Assembly (NCBI RefSeq): GCF_963575615.1
Contig: NZ_CAUYTL010000030.1
Coordinates: 1 to 39,320, forward strand
From: Listeria_A hofi
Lineage (GTDB): Bacteria; Bacillota; Bacilli; Lactobacillales; Listeriaceae
DNA: 39,320 bases
Direction of reading: 5' to 3'
Part shown: one piece after another, positions 15,520-24,173 of the stretch
Numbering within the stretch: position 1 is the first letter of the stretch
How the letters are laid out: each line of letters begins with the position of its first letter
Made by a program: the position numbers and the translations under genes
Notes under the pieces: generated by a model
The model's input: the letters and a program-made list of their open reading frames with translations, nothing else
Database searches by the model: none
Told to the model about the DNA's origin: nothing

Positions 15520-16227
15520 ATGCAACACAAGAAAACATGGGGGAAAATAGCGCTAGGACTTCTTTTGCTTCTATCAACCTTGACTCTTAGTACAGGAAAA
15601 GTCAGCGCTGCAGAAACAACAGATTGGACCAAAGTCACTTGGAATGCAGTGGGGGATAGTTTGACGGCAGAGAACAACACACTGGCAACGAAAAGATATT
15701 TTAATTACATTCAAGAAGATCTACACATCAAGCAGGTCAATAACTACGGCATGAATGGGTCCACAGTTGGCAATCTTTTCGCACCTATAAGTGAGCGCTA
15801 TACCACAATGGATAGCAGTGCTAATCTAATCACTGTTTTTGCGGGTATTAATGACTACGGCAAGGGACAAGCACTTGGTATGCCAACTGATACAACAAAT
15901 AAAACTTATTATGGCGCGCTTGATGTACTTTTAAAAGGTTTAATTAAGAAATATCCCGGCCAAAAAATTGGCTTTATTTCTATGTATAAGCAATCATTCT
16001 TTCCGCCAGTGAACAAAATAGGCATTCCAGACTATGCTTATATCAACGCTGCTATCGAGGTATGTCGCCGTTATAATATCAAGCATTTGAATCTTTATGA
16101 CTTGGACTCTTTTGATTTGTCGAAACCCGATGTGAATGGGTACAGCGTTGGGGATGGCATTCATTTGAATAATAAAGGTCATCGTCATCTTGCTGATACG
16201 ATGGAAGTGTTTATTAAAGGTTTGTAA
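15520..16227 (+). CDS. Secreted SGNH/GDSL-family hydrolase
   Basis: The 235-aa protein has a classical signal peptide: basic MQHKKTWGK, a Leu-rich core and a probable cut after VSA at residue 30. The SGNH blocks are complete: GDS with Ser47, Gly80 in YGMNGST, GIND with Asn111, and DGIH with Asp212 and His215. It is therefore likely an active exported esterase or acyl hydrolase, acting on lipids or on acylated cell-surface glycans; the substrate is unknown. AAGGAGAG precedes the ATG. It is a monocistron with its own promoter and a strong terminator. Confidence 0.9.
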   Translation: MQHKKTWGKIALGLLLLLSTLTLSTGKVSAAETTDWTKVTWNAVGDSLTAENNTLATKRYFNYIQEDLHIKQVNNYGMNGSTVGNLFAPISERYTTMDSSANLITVFAGINDYGKGQALGMPTDTTNKTYYGALDVLLKGLIKKYPGQKIGFISMYKQSFFPPVNKIGIPDYAYINAAIEVCRRYNIKHLNLYDLDSFDLSKPDVNGYSVGDGIHLNNKGHRHLADTMEVFIKGL

Positions 16228-16237
16228 TAGATGTTGG

Positions 16238-16277
16238 ACCCCAAGCAAAGATCAAAACTCTTTTTTGGGGTTTTTTA
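16238..16277 (+). terminator. Terminator of the SGNH hydrolase gene
   Basis: ACCCCAA (16238-16244) pairs with TTGGGGT (16265-16271), and a run of T follows. Confidence 0.85.
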
Positions 16278-16289
16278 TTGTTCATACAG

Positions 16290-16620
16290 GACTAACGACA
16301 CTTTTAATTTTCGTGTGCCATAGTTTTTACGGCCTCTATCACGCCTCTACGACCGCTTGTTCTAAATCTGCTTCTGAATTTTATGTCTTGCTCGATAATA
16401 ATACATGCTCCTAGAAACACCTAAACACGACACATCGCTACTATTGGGTATTTATATTTATTTTGTCGGATTACTTGGATTTTCGTCCGAATATCAGCGT
16501 CACTTGCTTTAAAATATCATTTCCCATTTCTAATTGCGTATTTGGCTTGCCCAGTTCTTTTTACTCTGTTGCTATTCCAGTCCAACGTTTAGGTTTAGCG
16601 ATGCTCCTCTGCATACTTTC
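16290..16620 (-). pseudogene. Degraded IS3-family transposase (orfA end and orfB start)
   Basis: Read on the minus strand, 16560-16471 translates to KELGKPNTQLEMGND then ILKQVTLIFGRKSK and a stop, typical of the end of IS3-family OrfA. In the next frame, from 16474, comes VIRQNKYKYPIVAMCRV, then after a frameshift LGVSRSMYYYRARHKIQKQI, then further broken pieces ending GRKNYGTRKLKVSL. This is the start of OrfB, with the usual overlapping-frame arrangement. At least two frameshifts and several stops show it is dead. The rest of OrfB is missing; the remnant stops at the SGNH terminator. Nothing else recognisable lies in 16621-16741. Confidence 0.75.
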
Positions 16621-16741
16621 AACTCTAGCATTAACACGCATCCCCTTTATTATTTTCCGGATATTTTATAAACGTGCGTCAAAGAAATAAATAGTACAAT
16701 CCCACACCCCTGCTTTTGCAATAATACATATGATACAAGGG

Positions 16742-17335
16742 CTAATTTAGACTCACTTTTTGATACCACTTACGTACTTTATTAACCTCCTCATCAGTTA
16801 CACCATGACTACCATCCGTTATTAAGAGCTCTACACCTGCAAATTTCTCTCGCAAACGTTCACTTAATGCCAAAATCTCACTTGGAACAACGGATGAATC
16901 GTTCGCACCTGTCGTGATCAATAACCGATTGGCTACGTCATTATCAGCAAAAAACTCTAAATGCAACTCTTGTGGATGTAATAAAATCGTGTAGTCCGCA
17001 ATGTCAGGTCTTTTTTGTAAGATCCCCTGTAGTAAATTGGCGCCATTGGAATAGCCTATAAATGTTGTATGCCAGTAATCCAACGCTAATTTATCCCACT
17101 CTGCTAAAAACGCATCCACCGACAAATCAAAATTTATCTGGTCTAACTTCTGATTTTTGAGTGGAGCAAAATATCTTCTCTCTTCGCCTGTGCCGTACGC
17201 TCCAAGAAAACTCACGATACTCGCCTTAGGATTTAGCTCTCCTGTTAGAAACAATAGACTAAATTCATTTCCTCCTGTACCATGTAATAAGACAAACAAA
17301 TTCTCTGAGCTTTTTTCAGAAATAAAATGTTCCAT
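16742..17335 (-). CDS. Alpha/beta serine hydrolase, MhqD-like carboxylesterase
   Basis: The 197-aa hydrolase of the phospholipase/carboxylesterase group has the oxyanion motif LLHGTGGNE (17-24), nucleophile Ser96 in GYSNG, Asp146 (GANDSSVVP) and His177 (DGSHGV). Start is ATG 17335, four bases after GGAGGTG. It faces the extradiol-dioxygenase-like gene, whose start codon is only 32 bp away. In Bacillus, MhqD-type hydrolases and MhqO/MhqE-type dioxygenases are both induced by quinones and hydroquinones, so a role in aromatic-electrophile detoxification is inferred. Confidence 0.82.
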   Translation of the reverse strand: MEHFISEKSSENLFVLLHGTGGNEFSLLFLTGELNPKASIVSFLGAYGTGEERRYFAPLKNQKLDQINFDLSVDAFLAEWDKLALDYWHTTFIGYSNGANLLQGILQKRPDIADYTILLHPQELHLEFFADNDVANRLLITTGANDSSVVPSEILALSERLREKFAGVELLITDGSHGVTDEEVNKVRKWYQKVSLN

Positions 17336-17367
17336 AAAGCACCTCCAATTTTTAGTAAAGGAATGAA

Positions 17368-18345
17368 ATGAAGATGAAAAGTTTAGGTATTCACCATGTA
17401 TCATCCCTTGTGGCTGACATTCGCGTCTCGTTTAAGTTCTACCATAAAGTATTAGGTATGAAACTACTAATGAAAACTGTTAACCAAGACGATTATACCA
17501 TGTATCATTTATTTTTTGCAGATGAGCAAGGACGGCCTGGTACTGAATTCACAGTATTTCAAATCAATACATTCAAAAAAAATGTTTTCGGTACGAATGC
17601 CATTGATCGTACTGTTTTCTCTGTGAAATCAGAAAAGGCGTTGCATTACTGGTTAGAGCGCTTTAATGTTAATAATGTTGAACATTGTGGCATTGAAGAT
17701 TATGGCGATACTAAAATTATTCGTTTTGAAGATCCTGATGGCATGCCATTAGCTTTATCCATCGCCTCGCAAGTAGAAGGGGATTTTGCGCCCAATCATG
17801 ACAGCGATGTTCCTCTAGATTACGCTATTATCGGCATACATTCTGTTCATTTACGTGTACGCTACCCTGATGCTACCGAAACAATTTTAGTGGGTTGGTT
17901 CCATTTTGAGAGGCTTGCTCTGCTAACAAACGAGCCATTTCCAGTAACAGTCTTAAGAAATCACCATAGTGACTACCAACATGAGGTGCATCTGATTGAA
18001 GATGATACTAACCCCGTTGAAGATCAAGGAATTGGTGGGATACATCATCTAGCTCTCTATGTTGAAGATTATGCAGATTTAATAGCGATTAATAACAAAC
18101 TTATTGAAAAAAATTTCCGAAATTCTGGCTTGCACCCACGCGAATTTTTTGATGCGATTTACTTTAGAGAACCGAATGGCCTCCTGTTTGAAGTTTCCGC
18201 CAAGATAAAAAAAGTTCCCCTATCTATATCGGCTGATGAAATTGATGACGTCCCATTATATTTGCCTGATTTCCTTCAAAACAAGCGCGAAGGAATCGAA
18301 AAAGAACTATGTAAAATTGATAAGTTTCGATATGAAGCTGAATAG
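17368..18345 (+). CDS. Ring-cleaving (extradiol) dioxygenase, MhqO/MhqA-like
   Basis: The 325-aa protein has two VOC modules. Candidate metal ligands are His10 (GIHHVS), His226 or His227 (GGIHHLALYV) and Glu275 (LLFEVS), matching the HHE set of glyoxalase-fold extradiol dioxygenases. The family cleaves hydroquinone- or catechol-type rings using Fe(II) and O2. AAAGGA lies five bases before the chosen ATG; a second ATG two codons later is possible. It is divergent from the MhqD-like gene with overlapping control regions and probably forms a functional pair with it. I found no MhqR-like palindrome in the 32-bp gap. Confidence 0.85.
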   Translation: MKMKSLGIHHVSSLVADIRVSFKFYHKVLGMKLLMKTVNQDDYTMYHLFFADEQGRPGTEFTVFQINTFKKNVFGTNAIDRTVFSVKSEKALHYWLERFNVNNVEHCGIEDYGDTKIIRFEDPDGMPLALSIASQVEGDFAPNHDSDVPLDYAIIGIHSVHLRVRYPDATETILVGWFHFERLALLTNEPFPVTVLRNHHSDYQHEVHLIEDDTNPVEDQGIGGIHHLALYVEDYADLIAINNKLIEKNFRNSGLHPREFFDAIYFREPNGLLFEVSAKIKKVPLSISADEIDDVPLYLPDFLQNKREGIEKELCKIDKFRYEAE

Positions 18346-18385
18346 ACACCCTAGAGATAGCAGCATACAAAATAAAAAACCTACT

Positions 18386-18423
18386 ACTCCATTACAGAAT
18401 CGAGTCTCGTTCTGGAATGGAGT
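18386..18423. terminator. Hairpin after the dioxygenase gene
   Basis: ACTCCATT pairs with AATGGAGT, then CAGAA with TTCTG, and CGAG with CTCG in the loop: a near-continuous 17-bp stem. The downstream T-content is low. Confidence 0.6.
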
Positions 18424-18463
18424 TTCGGATTTCAGTCTGAAAATTCCGTTCATTTTTTCGCCA

Positions 18464-18481
18464 TAAAAATTCGAATTTTTA
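18464..18481. terminator. 18-bp palindrome between convergent genes
   Basis: TAAAAATTCGAATTTTTA is a perfect palindrome ending 4 bp before the isochorismatase stop codon. It may act as a weak bidirectional terminator or a binding site. Confidence 0.4.
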
Positions 18482-18485
18482 TTAC

Positions 18486-19127
18486 TTAGTGTTGTAAATT
18501 TAAGTCTTTTTGTGCTGCATCATAACTCGCCATTACATTAGAATAGGCAGGTAAATGTTTCGACAACAACTTGCCAAATCCTTCTATATCACTTCTCCAA
18601 TCTCTTTGAAGTTCAGCTGCTACGCTAAACCAGTTCATCAATTCAGCACCGGCCGTCGCCATTCTTAATAACGCCGCATCTGCAACTTGTTTGCTTACAG
18701 TTCCAGAAGCGTCGGAAACTACAAATACTTCATATCCTTCATTCAGAGCTGAAAGTGTTGGGAAAGAAACACATACATCCGTTACAACCCCAGCTATAAT
18801 TAACTGCCTACGTCCAGTATCTTTAATTGCTTGAACAAATTCTTCATTATCCCACGCATTAATCTGTCCTGGACGCGGTATATTTACAGCATTCGGAAGA
18901 TTTTCCGTAATGTAGGGAATTAGCGGTCCATTAGGTCCATGCTCAAAACTCGTTGTCACTATGGTCGGTAAATCAAAGAAATTCGCCATATCTACTAAAG
19001 CTTCCACATTTTGATGAAATACATCTGATTCATAATCCCGTACTAAACCTGAAATTAGACCTGCTTGATGATCAACTAGTAATATAACTGCGTCTTCTCT
19101 TCTTATTCTTCTGTACAAATCTTTCAT
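18486..19127 (-). CDS. Isochorismatase-family cysteine hydrolase (YcaC-like)
   Basis: The 213-aa protein has the cysteine-hydrolase fold: Asp19 in ILLVDHQ, the loop RPGQINAWDN (85-94) and the nucleophile Cys119 in IAGVVTDVCVSFPT, followed by VFVVSDASGTVS. Overall it is closest to YcaC-type proteins, whose true substrate is unknown; it should not be read as an isochorismate enzyme, as no siderophore genes are near. Start is ATG 19127, seven bases after GGAGTG. A good promoter lies 45 bp upstream. Confidence 0.87.
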   Translation of the reverse strand: MKDLYRRIRREDAVILLVDHQAGLISGLVRDYESDVFHQNVEALVDMANFFDLPTIVTTSFEHGPNGPLIPYITENLPNAVNIPRPGQINAWDNEEFVQAIKDTGRRQLIIAGVVTDVCVSFPTLSALNEGYEVFVVSDASGTVSKQVADAALLRMATAGAELMNWFSVAAELQRDWRSDIEGFGKLLSKHLPAYSNVMASYDAAQKDLNLQH

Positions 19128-19171
19128 AAAAAAACACTCCACTTTCTCTTTGTATTTGTGAATCAATATTC

Positions 19172-19256
19172 AATATAACATTACTAAAATAAAATGTCGA
19201 ATATTACTAATATAGAGAATTTTTTTCTTTTAAATTGATAATTGGATAACTATCAA
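19172..19256 (-). promoter_or_regulatory. Promoter of the YcaC-like gene with upstream inverted repeat
   Basis: Minus strand: TCGACA (19195-19200), 17-bp spacer, TATATT (19172-19177). Further upstream TTGATA and TATCAA (19235-19256) flank a 10-bp centre, a possible regulator site. Nothing else is recognisable in 19257-19406. Confidence 0.6.
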
Positions 19257-19406
19257 AATAGCTTTATTCACCTGATATACATAATTATACACCACAAAAA
19301 AGAGAACCAGTATCATTAATTAGTGTCAATTTGATACACATACATCTGATTTCTTTTGTTCTTTTTTGGTTACAGTTACTTAAAATCGTTATCTTTTCCT
19401 ATCTGT

Positions 19407-20204
19407 CTATGTACCTAACAACGCAATAAGCTTGTTAGTTACACGAGTTTGTCCGCCTAAATTGGCATGATAAACCGAATCATACACCTCAGACGCCTTC
19501 AATCTAAAGATATTAGGAGAGACTGTGATACAAAAATACTCATACAATTCTGTCAAGTAGTAATCTGGCATGTTGTCTGCATAAAAAACAGGTGGTAATA
19601 ATGTTACTTGGATATTATTATTTCTACACCTTTTCATAAATGCCTTAATTTCACTCATTGCTTCCGTTTCATGAAAGCTCTCTGGGAAGGAGAGTGGCGT
19701 TAATGCTTGTGGATTTCGAAGTTGTGCATCCATCCCTTGAAGACATCCTGTGTGTGTCAGAATTGTCGCCTTACGCCGTGCCATTTTTTCCGGTGTAGAT
19801 GAAGATTTTGCATGCCTTAAAGACATAAGAAATAGCTTTACCTTTTTGTTGTATTTCTTCCGATTCGCCCAATATTTACGATGCACAAACGTATCAATTC
19901 CAAAACCAAAAATATAATACGATGGATTAAGGTATTGGCCAAATTCAAGTGGTAAAATAACATGATCGCCTGGTTTTAAACTAGGTTCTATATGATCAAC
20001 GAGATACCGAAAACCTAAGCCTACATTGACTCCAGCATTGATCGTTGGTTTTCCTAGTCTCTGTTGCATTTTATCTGTGTTAAAACCATACAGTACACTG
20101 CTACCACCTAATAAAACGATTTTTTCTTCTTGACATGACTCTAACATTTCCTTCTTCTTAGATACTAAATATTCCATATGGCGAATACTGTCAAAATTAA
20201 ACAT
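19407..20204 (-). CDS. SGNH-fold protein of the EPS locus, possible O-acyl transferase/esterase
   Basis: The 265-aa protein has a divergent SGNH pattern: LLGGSSVLYGFN (31-42) in the GDS position, INAGVNVGLGF as block II, and an end DSVYHANLGGQTRVTNKL that fits the DxxxH block. There is no signal peptide or membrane segment. Proteins of this kind in polysaccharide loci add or remove acyl groups on sugars, which is my inference here; it is not a clear member of a named enzyme family. It is the last gene of the locus, 6 bp after the epimerase. I saw no clear terminator downstream. Confidence 0.65.
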   Translation of the reverse strand: MFNFDSIRHMEYLVSKKKEMLESCQEEKIVLLGGSSVLYGFNTDKMQQRLGKPTINAGVNVGLGFRYLVDHIEPSLKPGDHVILPLEFGQYLNPSYYIFGFGIDTFVHRKYWANRKKYNKKVKLFLMSLRHAKSSSTPEKMARRKATILTHTGCLQGMDAQLRNPQALTPLSFPESFHETEAMSEIKAFMKRCRNNNIQVTLLPPVFYADNMPDYYLTELYEYFCITVSPNIFRLKASEVYDSVYHANLGGQTRVTNKLIALLGT

Positions 20205-20210
20205 GGCTTA

Positions 20211-21170
20211 TCATCTTCCCAACTTCTTATTTTTACGATTATATTCATGGTACTTGCTCAGTCCCATTTTTAATGTATTGCTTGCATGGTAACCTAGATT
20301 CTTAATCTTCGTAATGTCTGCATAAGACTGATGAATATCGCCGGCTCTCTCTTCATGGTGTGTTAGTGAAAGTTTTTTATCCGCAATCAATTCATATATT
20401 TCAATAACTTCTATTAAACTGTGCCTCTCACCAGATGCGATATTAAATACTTCTGATTGACTTTCTTCCGATTTTGCTATCAAAATCAAGCCTGTTACAA
20501 CATCTTCTACATAAACAAAGTCACGTACTTGTGAGCCATCTCCATAAAGCTGAAAATTTGCGCCCTCATCCCCCATACAGTTTGTCAAAATAGACAACAC
20601 ACCTGAATATGGCGACTGTGGATTTTGTCGCGGACCATACACATTAAAAAATCGAGCAGCGCTTGCTTTCAAACCGAATAAATGACTGTATGCTAACACA
20701 TAGCTCTCTGCTGCATATTTATCAATACCATAAGGAGTAATCGGTGCAATGGCAGAGGTTTCTCGTTTAGGCAACGTTGGTTCGCTACCATATACAGCTG
20801 CCGAGGAAGCAAACACAAATTTTTGAAGTGTAGATGCTTGCTTTTTAGCTGCGTTTAAAATATAAATGGTGCCATCCATATTAGTCTGATGCGTCAGAAG
20901 CGGGTCCTCGATAGATGCTGCGACACTCGCAACTGCCGCTAAATGAAATACATAGCTAAATTGATAGTTCTCAAAAATAGTAAGAACATCTATTTCTCGG
21001 CTAATATCACCAAGAATAAATTCCAAATCGGGATGATTCGGGAGATTAGTCCTTTTTCCCGTACTTAGGTTATCAAATACAACCACATGGTAGTTCTGTA
21101 GCAATCGCTCAACCAAATGCCCACCAATAAAGCCAGCGCCACCTGTTACTAAAACTGTTTTTTTCTTCAT
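20211..21170 (-). CDS. NAD-dependent nucleotide-sugar epimerase/dehydratase (GalE-like)
   Basis: A 319-aa extended short-chain dehydrogenase with NAD-binding GGAGFIGGHL (10-19), a Ser-rich catalytic strand FASSAAVYG, the YGIDK catalytic Tyr/Lys motif near 147-151, and FFNVYGPRQNP. It most resembles UDP-glucose or UDP-N-acetylglucosamine 4-epimerases, supplying a UDP-sugar for the polymer; the exact sugar cannot be read. Its ATG overlaps the TGA of the ancestral wzx frame (ATGA), showing translational coupling in the original operon. Confidence 0.87.
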   Translation of the reverse strand: MKKKTVLVTGGAGFIGGHLVERLLQNYHVVVFDNLSTGKRTNLPNHPDLEFILGDISREIDVLTIFENYQFSYVFHLAAVASVAASIEDPLLTHQTNMDGTIYILNAAKKQASTLQKFVFASSAAVYGSEPTLPKRETSAIAPITPYGIDKYAAESYVLAYSHLFGLKASAARFFNVYGPRQNPQSPYSGVLSILTNCMGDEGANFQLYGDGSQVRDFVYVEDVVTGLILIAKSEESQSEVFNIASGERHSLIEVIEIYELIADKKLSLTHHEERAGDIHQSYADITKIKNLGYHASNTLKMGLSKYHEYNRKNKKLGR

Positions 21171-22570
21171 TTTAAACCACTCTTTCTTCTTTTTTGTATC
21201 CTATTTTTCATCATAAATTGGATGTTTCGTAAATTAATAAGAAGGATCAAACTCACAGACAATGCGTTAGTAAGTAACTCTGGAATTTTATCTTGATAAA
21301 GACATAACAAAAACGATAAAAGCTGGAATGATTACTACATACTGCATCCGAATTTTGACGTATTTTCTCGTTTGAATGAAACGAACAATCCATACAAAGA
21401 AAAAACTAATAGCAGTCGCGAAGGCAACACCATACAGGCCGATTTGTGGAGTGAGCCAAAAATTGAGCCCGACATTACACGCTGCACCGACAAAAGATGT
21501 CATAAATACTTGATTTGTCCGCATCTGTACCGTGTAAATAACGCCAATAAAGGCAGATAATCCCGCAAAAATCATGGCAAACAATTGAATAGGTACAAAT
21601 TTCCAAGCTCCGAAAAATTCACTCCCAATGGCTACTCCAAATCCCCACTTTAAAAAGCACAGGATGATGGAACTAATAATAATCATGAAGGAAGCCAAGG
21701 CATTAAATACGCTAGAATAAAAGCGATCTCGATTTTCTTGTTCGTTTTCTTCTATAGCTGATAACTGCCATGCTTGTATAAAAACAGAACTCAGCGTATT
21801 AAGAAGCACCGGAATTTTATTTGCTACAGCATAATATCCATTTGCTGTGAGCCCAAGAAAAGCTTGAATAAGCAAACGATCAGAAGCATTCATTATCCAA
21901 AACATTAATGTATTAGGAATAAGTGGTAAGCTATATAACAACATCCGTTTCATCAAAGTCCCATCCCACGGTGCTTTTGCTAATTTCTCCACAACATTCC
22001 CACTAAAACAGAAGAACACTAGATTACTAATCGTAAAGGCAACCACCATCCCAATAAAATATCCCATTATCCCCATATGAAAGTAATTTAACAAGAGACT
22101 AACGATAGCAAAAATCATCATTGCAGTAACCAATCCATTAATAACATATAATTTTATTCGCCCTGTGCCGCGTGCATATTGAGCCAACACGAGGTTTATA
22201 GACTGTGCAAAAATAATAGCGGCAATAACCAGCGTACTTACATCTAATTCGAAAAAAGTATTCCTACAACGCTACCAGCTAAGAAAAGCAATCCAACCAA
22301 CATGCAGACGGCTAGTCCATTCAGTAAAACACTACCTTTATGTTCATTTTCTTTCATCGTAAATCGCAGAACTGCATCATAAATCGATAGGCTCACAAAT
22401 GGTAAACAAAGATTAATCATGACAGAAACTAGCTCTACTTTCCCATACTCTTGTGGATTCAAATGATGTGTAAATACTACAACAAGTAGTAAACTAATAA
22501 ATTTGCTTCCCATGCTCCCAATTGAAAACAGGATGGTATTTTGAAATAATTTTTTATATTTACTACTCAT
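21167..22570 (-). pseudogene. Wzx-type polysaccharide flippase, broken by two frameshifts
   Basis: Three consecutive frames together give one multi-helix MATE/Wzx flippase of about 470 aa. Frame 1 (22570-22244) ends VVGILFSN-stop. The next frame carries on at once as FELDVSTLVIAAIIFAQS and runs to FVMSLSR-stop at 21288. A third frame continues YQDKIPELLTNALSVSLILL to a TGA at 21167 that overlaps the next gene's ATG. One extra T in the T6 run at 22252-22257 and one fewer in the T5 run at 21309-21313 restore a single frame. The intact protein would move lipid-linked repeat units across the membrane. As read, export is probably lost, unless these are sequencing errors or switchable tracts. Confidence 0.85.
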
Positions 22571-22590
22571 TACTTCGACTCATTTCTCGT

Positions 22591-23022
22591 TTATTGTGGT
22601 TGCGCCATTTTATGCAGTACTTCGGTTAAAAGTGTGGAAGATGTATTGCTTGTGTACGGAAAATAAATAACATCAACATCGTTCTCATTCAAAATTCGTT
22701 CCGTTTCATTGAATAAAGCATTACCTTTCCAGTGAGATCCCACGAACATAGCATCGAACTGATACTGTCCCATCGCTGCTACTTTATTTCGATGCGTTTG
22801 TGCGACCACTTCATCCACAAAGGCAATCGATTTTACGATCTCTATTCTTTCCGAAAATGGAATAACAGGAGTTTTATTTTTATAGCTTTGAACTAATTCA
22901 TCCGTGCTAACTGCCACAATAAGATGTTCACATTGCGCCTTTGCCTGTTTTAAAATATTCAGATGCCCAATATGAAAAAGATCGAAAACACCAGATGTAT
23001 AGCCAAGTTTATATTTTTTCAT
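22591..23022 (-). CDS. Cytidylyltransferase, glycerol-3-phosphate type (TagD-like)
   Basis: The 143-aa nucleotidyltransferase has GVFDLFHIGHLNIL with the HxGH catalytic motif (17-20), matching TagD/GCT enzymes that make CDP-glycerol. The C-terminal signature usually written RTxGISTT is altered to YTSNTSST, so activity is likely but substrate choice may differ. Its start codon overlaps the stop of the CDP-glycerol phosphotransferase gene (ATGA), a pairing that strongly suggests one supplies CDP-glycerol to the other. Confidence 0.85.
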   Translation of the reverse strand: MKKYKLGYTSGVFDLFHIGHLNILKQAKAQCEHLIVAVSTDELVQSYKNKTPVIPFSERIEIVKSIAFVDEVVAQTHRNKVAAMGQYQFDAMFVGSHWKGNALFNETERILNENDVDVIYFPYTSNTSSTLLTEVLHKMAQPQ

Positions 23023-24173
23023 GTATTAGTACCGTCCATTTCTAGGAATTTTATGATTCGTTTGGCAGAGTTATTGTCATTATAGTGATTCATTTTCGTA
23101 CATAATTCGGCTCGTTCAAGTACATATTCATCTTGATCAGCCGCAACCAGTCTAACAAACTTAAAAAAATCATTGGCTTCTCGAATTTTTTCTCCCGGCA
23201 TGTAATCCAGTGGTTCTTCCACTAAGAAGCCACGTCCAGAACTATAATTTGCTATATCCCCAAGTTCAAATCCAATGGGCTTATTTTGCAATAAATAGTC
23301 AAAGTACACAGAAGAGAAATCAGTAATTAGCGCATCAGTTTTGCCAAGTAGTGCATATAAATCAATGGACGCGTCTAACATCTCTGCATTTGATAGCGTC
23401 ACAATGTGCGTTAAGTCATAGAAGGAAACAAATCGTAAATCTTGATTGGGGTGGAATTTTATTAACAATAAAGTATCAGCAGATGCCAATTTCTCGTTCA
23501 ACGTTTGAAAAAATTCCGGACTCATCAGGGATACATCTTGAGCAGCATCCATCGCAAAATCCATACGATTACTGTTGTTAATGCGTTTAAATGTTGGTAA
23601 CCAAACGATCATTTTTTTGTAGTTATATTTCTCAAGGAATTGATTTGTTCCCTTATCTTCGCGGTACATCGTGTCATTTCTCGGGAACCCAAGAATTTGC
23701 ATCTTATCTGCCCCACCAAGTAAAGAGGTCGAACGAAGATCTGCTGAAAATGAGGATGTGCTCAAAATATACGTATGGTGTTCTGTTGGGCCAAAACAAC
23801 CTCGGCTGTCTTTTAATGGCGTTCCATGTGTTAAAAAAAAGCGTATTTGCTGATTATCGCTACGATATCCAAGCGTTTCATGTGTGTAGAAACAATATTT
23901 CGCGACACAATTGTAATAGAGATAGCGCAATGATTTTCTTGTAAGACCAGATTTTTTCATAAATCGAACGTTTGGGTATTCACGATGATTGATAGTTTCC
24001 GGATTCGCCACAAACCAAACCATCTTGTACTTTATGTTTAACTGTTGTGCCATCATTTCTTCAAAAAGCGCCTTAGAATTATCCTGAAATCCAGACATAC
24101 TCTCAAATAGAACCATATTTTTTACTGGCAGCATGCAGAATAAACGCAATAAACAGTGCATCATTAATTTCAT
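23019..24173 (-). CDS. CDP-glycerol glycerophosphotransferase (TagB/TagF family)
   Basis: The 384-aa enzyme transfers glycerol-phosphate from CDP-glycerol to a glycan or polymer at the inner membrane face. Family landmarks are LTHGTPLKD (about 112-120), GFPRNDTMY, WLPTFKR, LLIKFHPNQD and LITDFSSVYFDYLLQNKPIGF. Start is ATG 24173, eight bases after AAAGGAG and overlapping the TGA of the preceding glycosyltransferase. Earlier ATGs would extend into that gene. In this locus it probably decorates or links EPS repeat units with glycerol-phosphate rather than building wall teichoic acid. Confidence 0.88.
   Translation of the reverse strand: MKLMMHCLLRLFCMLPVKNMVLFESMSGFQDNSKALFEEMMAQQLNIKYKMVWFVANPETINHREYPNVRFMKKSGLTRKSLRYLYYNCVAKYCFYTHETLGYRSDNQQIRFFLTHGTPLKDSRGCFGPTEHHTYILSTSSFSADLRSTSLLGGADKMQILGFPRNDTMYREDKGTNQFLEKYNYKKMIVWLPTFKRINNSNRMDFAMDAAQDVSLMSPEFFQTLNEKLASADTLLLIKFHPNQDLRFVSFYDLTHIVTLSNAEMLDASIDLYALLGKTDALITDFSSVYFDYLLQNKPIGFELGDIANYSSGRGFLVEEPLDYMPGEKIREANDFFKFVRLVAADQDEYVLERAELCTKMNHYNDNNSAKRIIKFLEMDGTNT

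Noticed and set aside
16463..16690. 75-residue hydrophobic plus-strand open frame
   Set aside because: It is antisense to the IS3 remnant, which explains the sequence better, and it has no good start.
17336..17367. MhqR-type operator between the divergent MhqD/MhqO-like genes
   Set aside because: No palindrome similar to the Bacillus MhqR site is visible in the gap.
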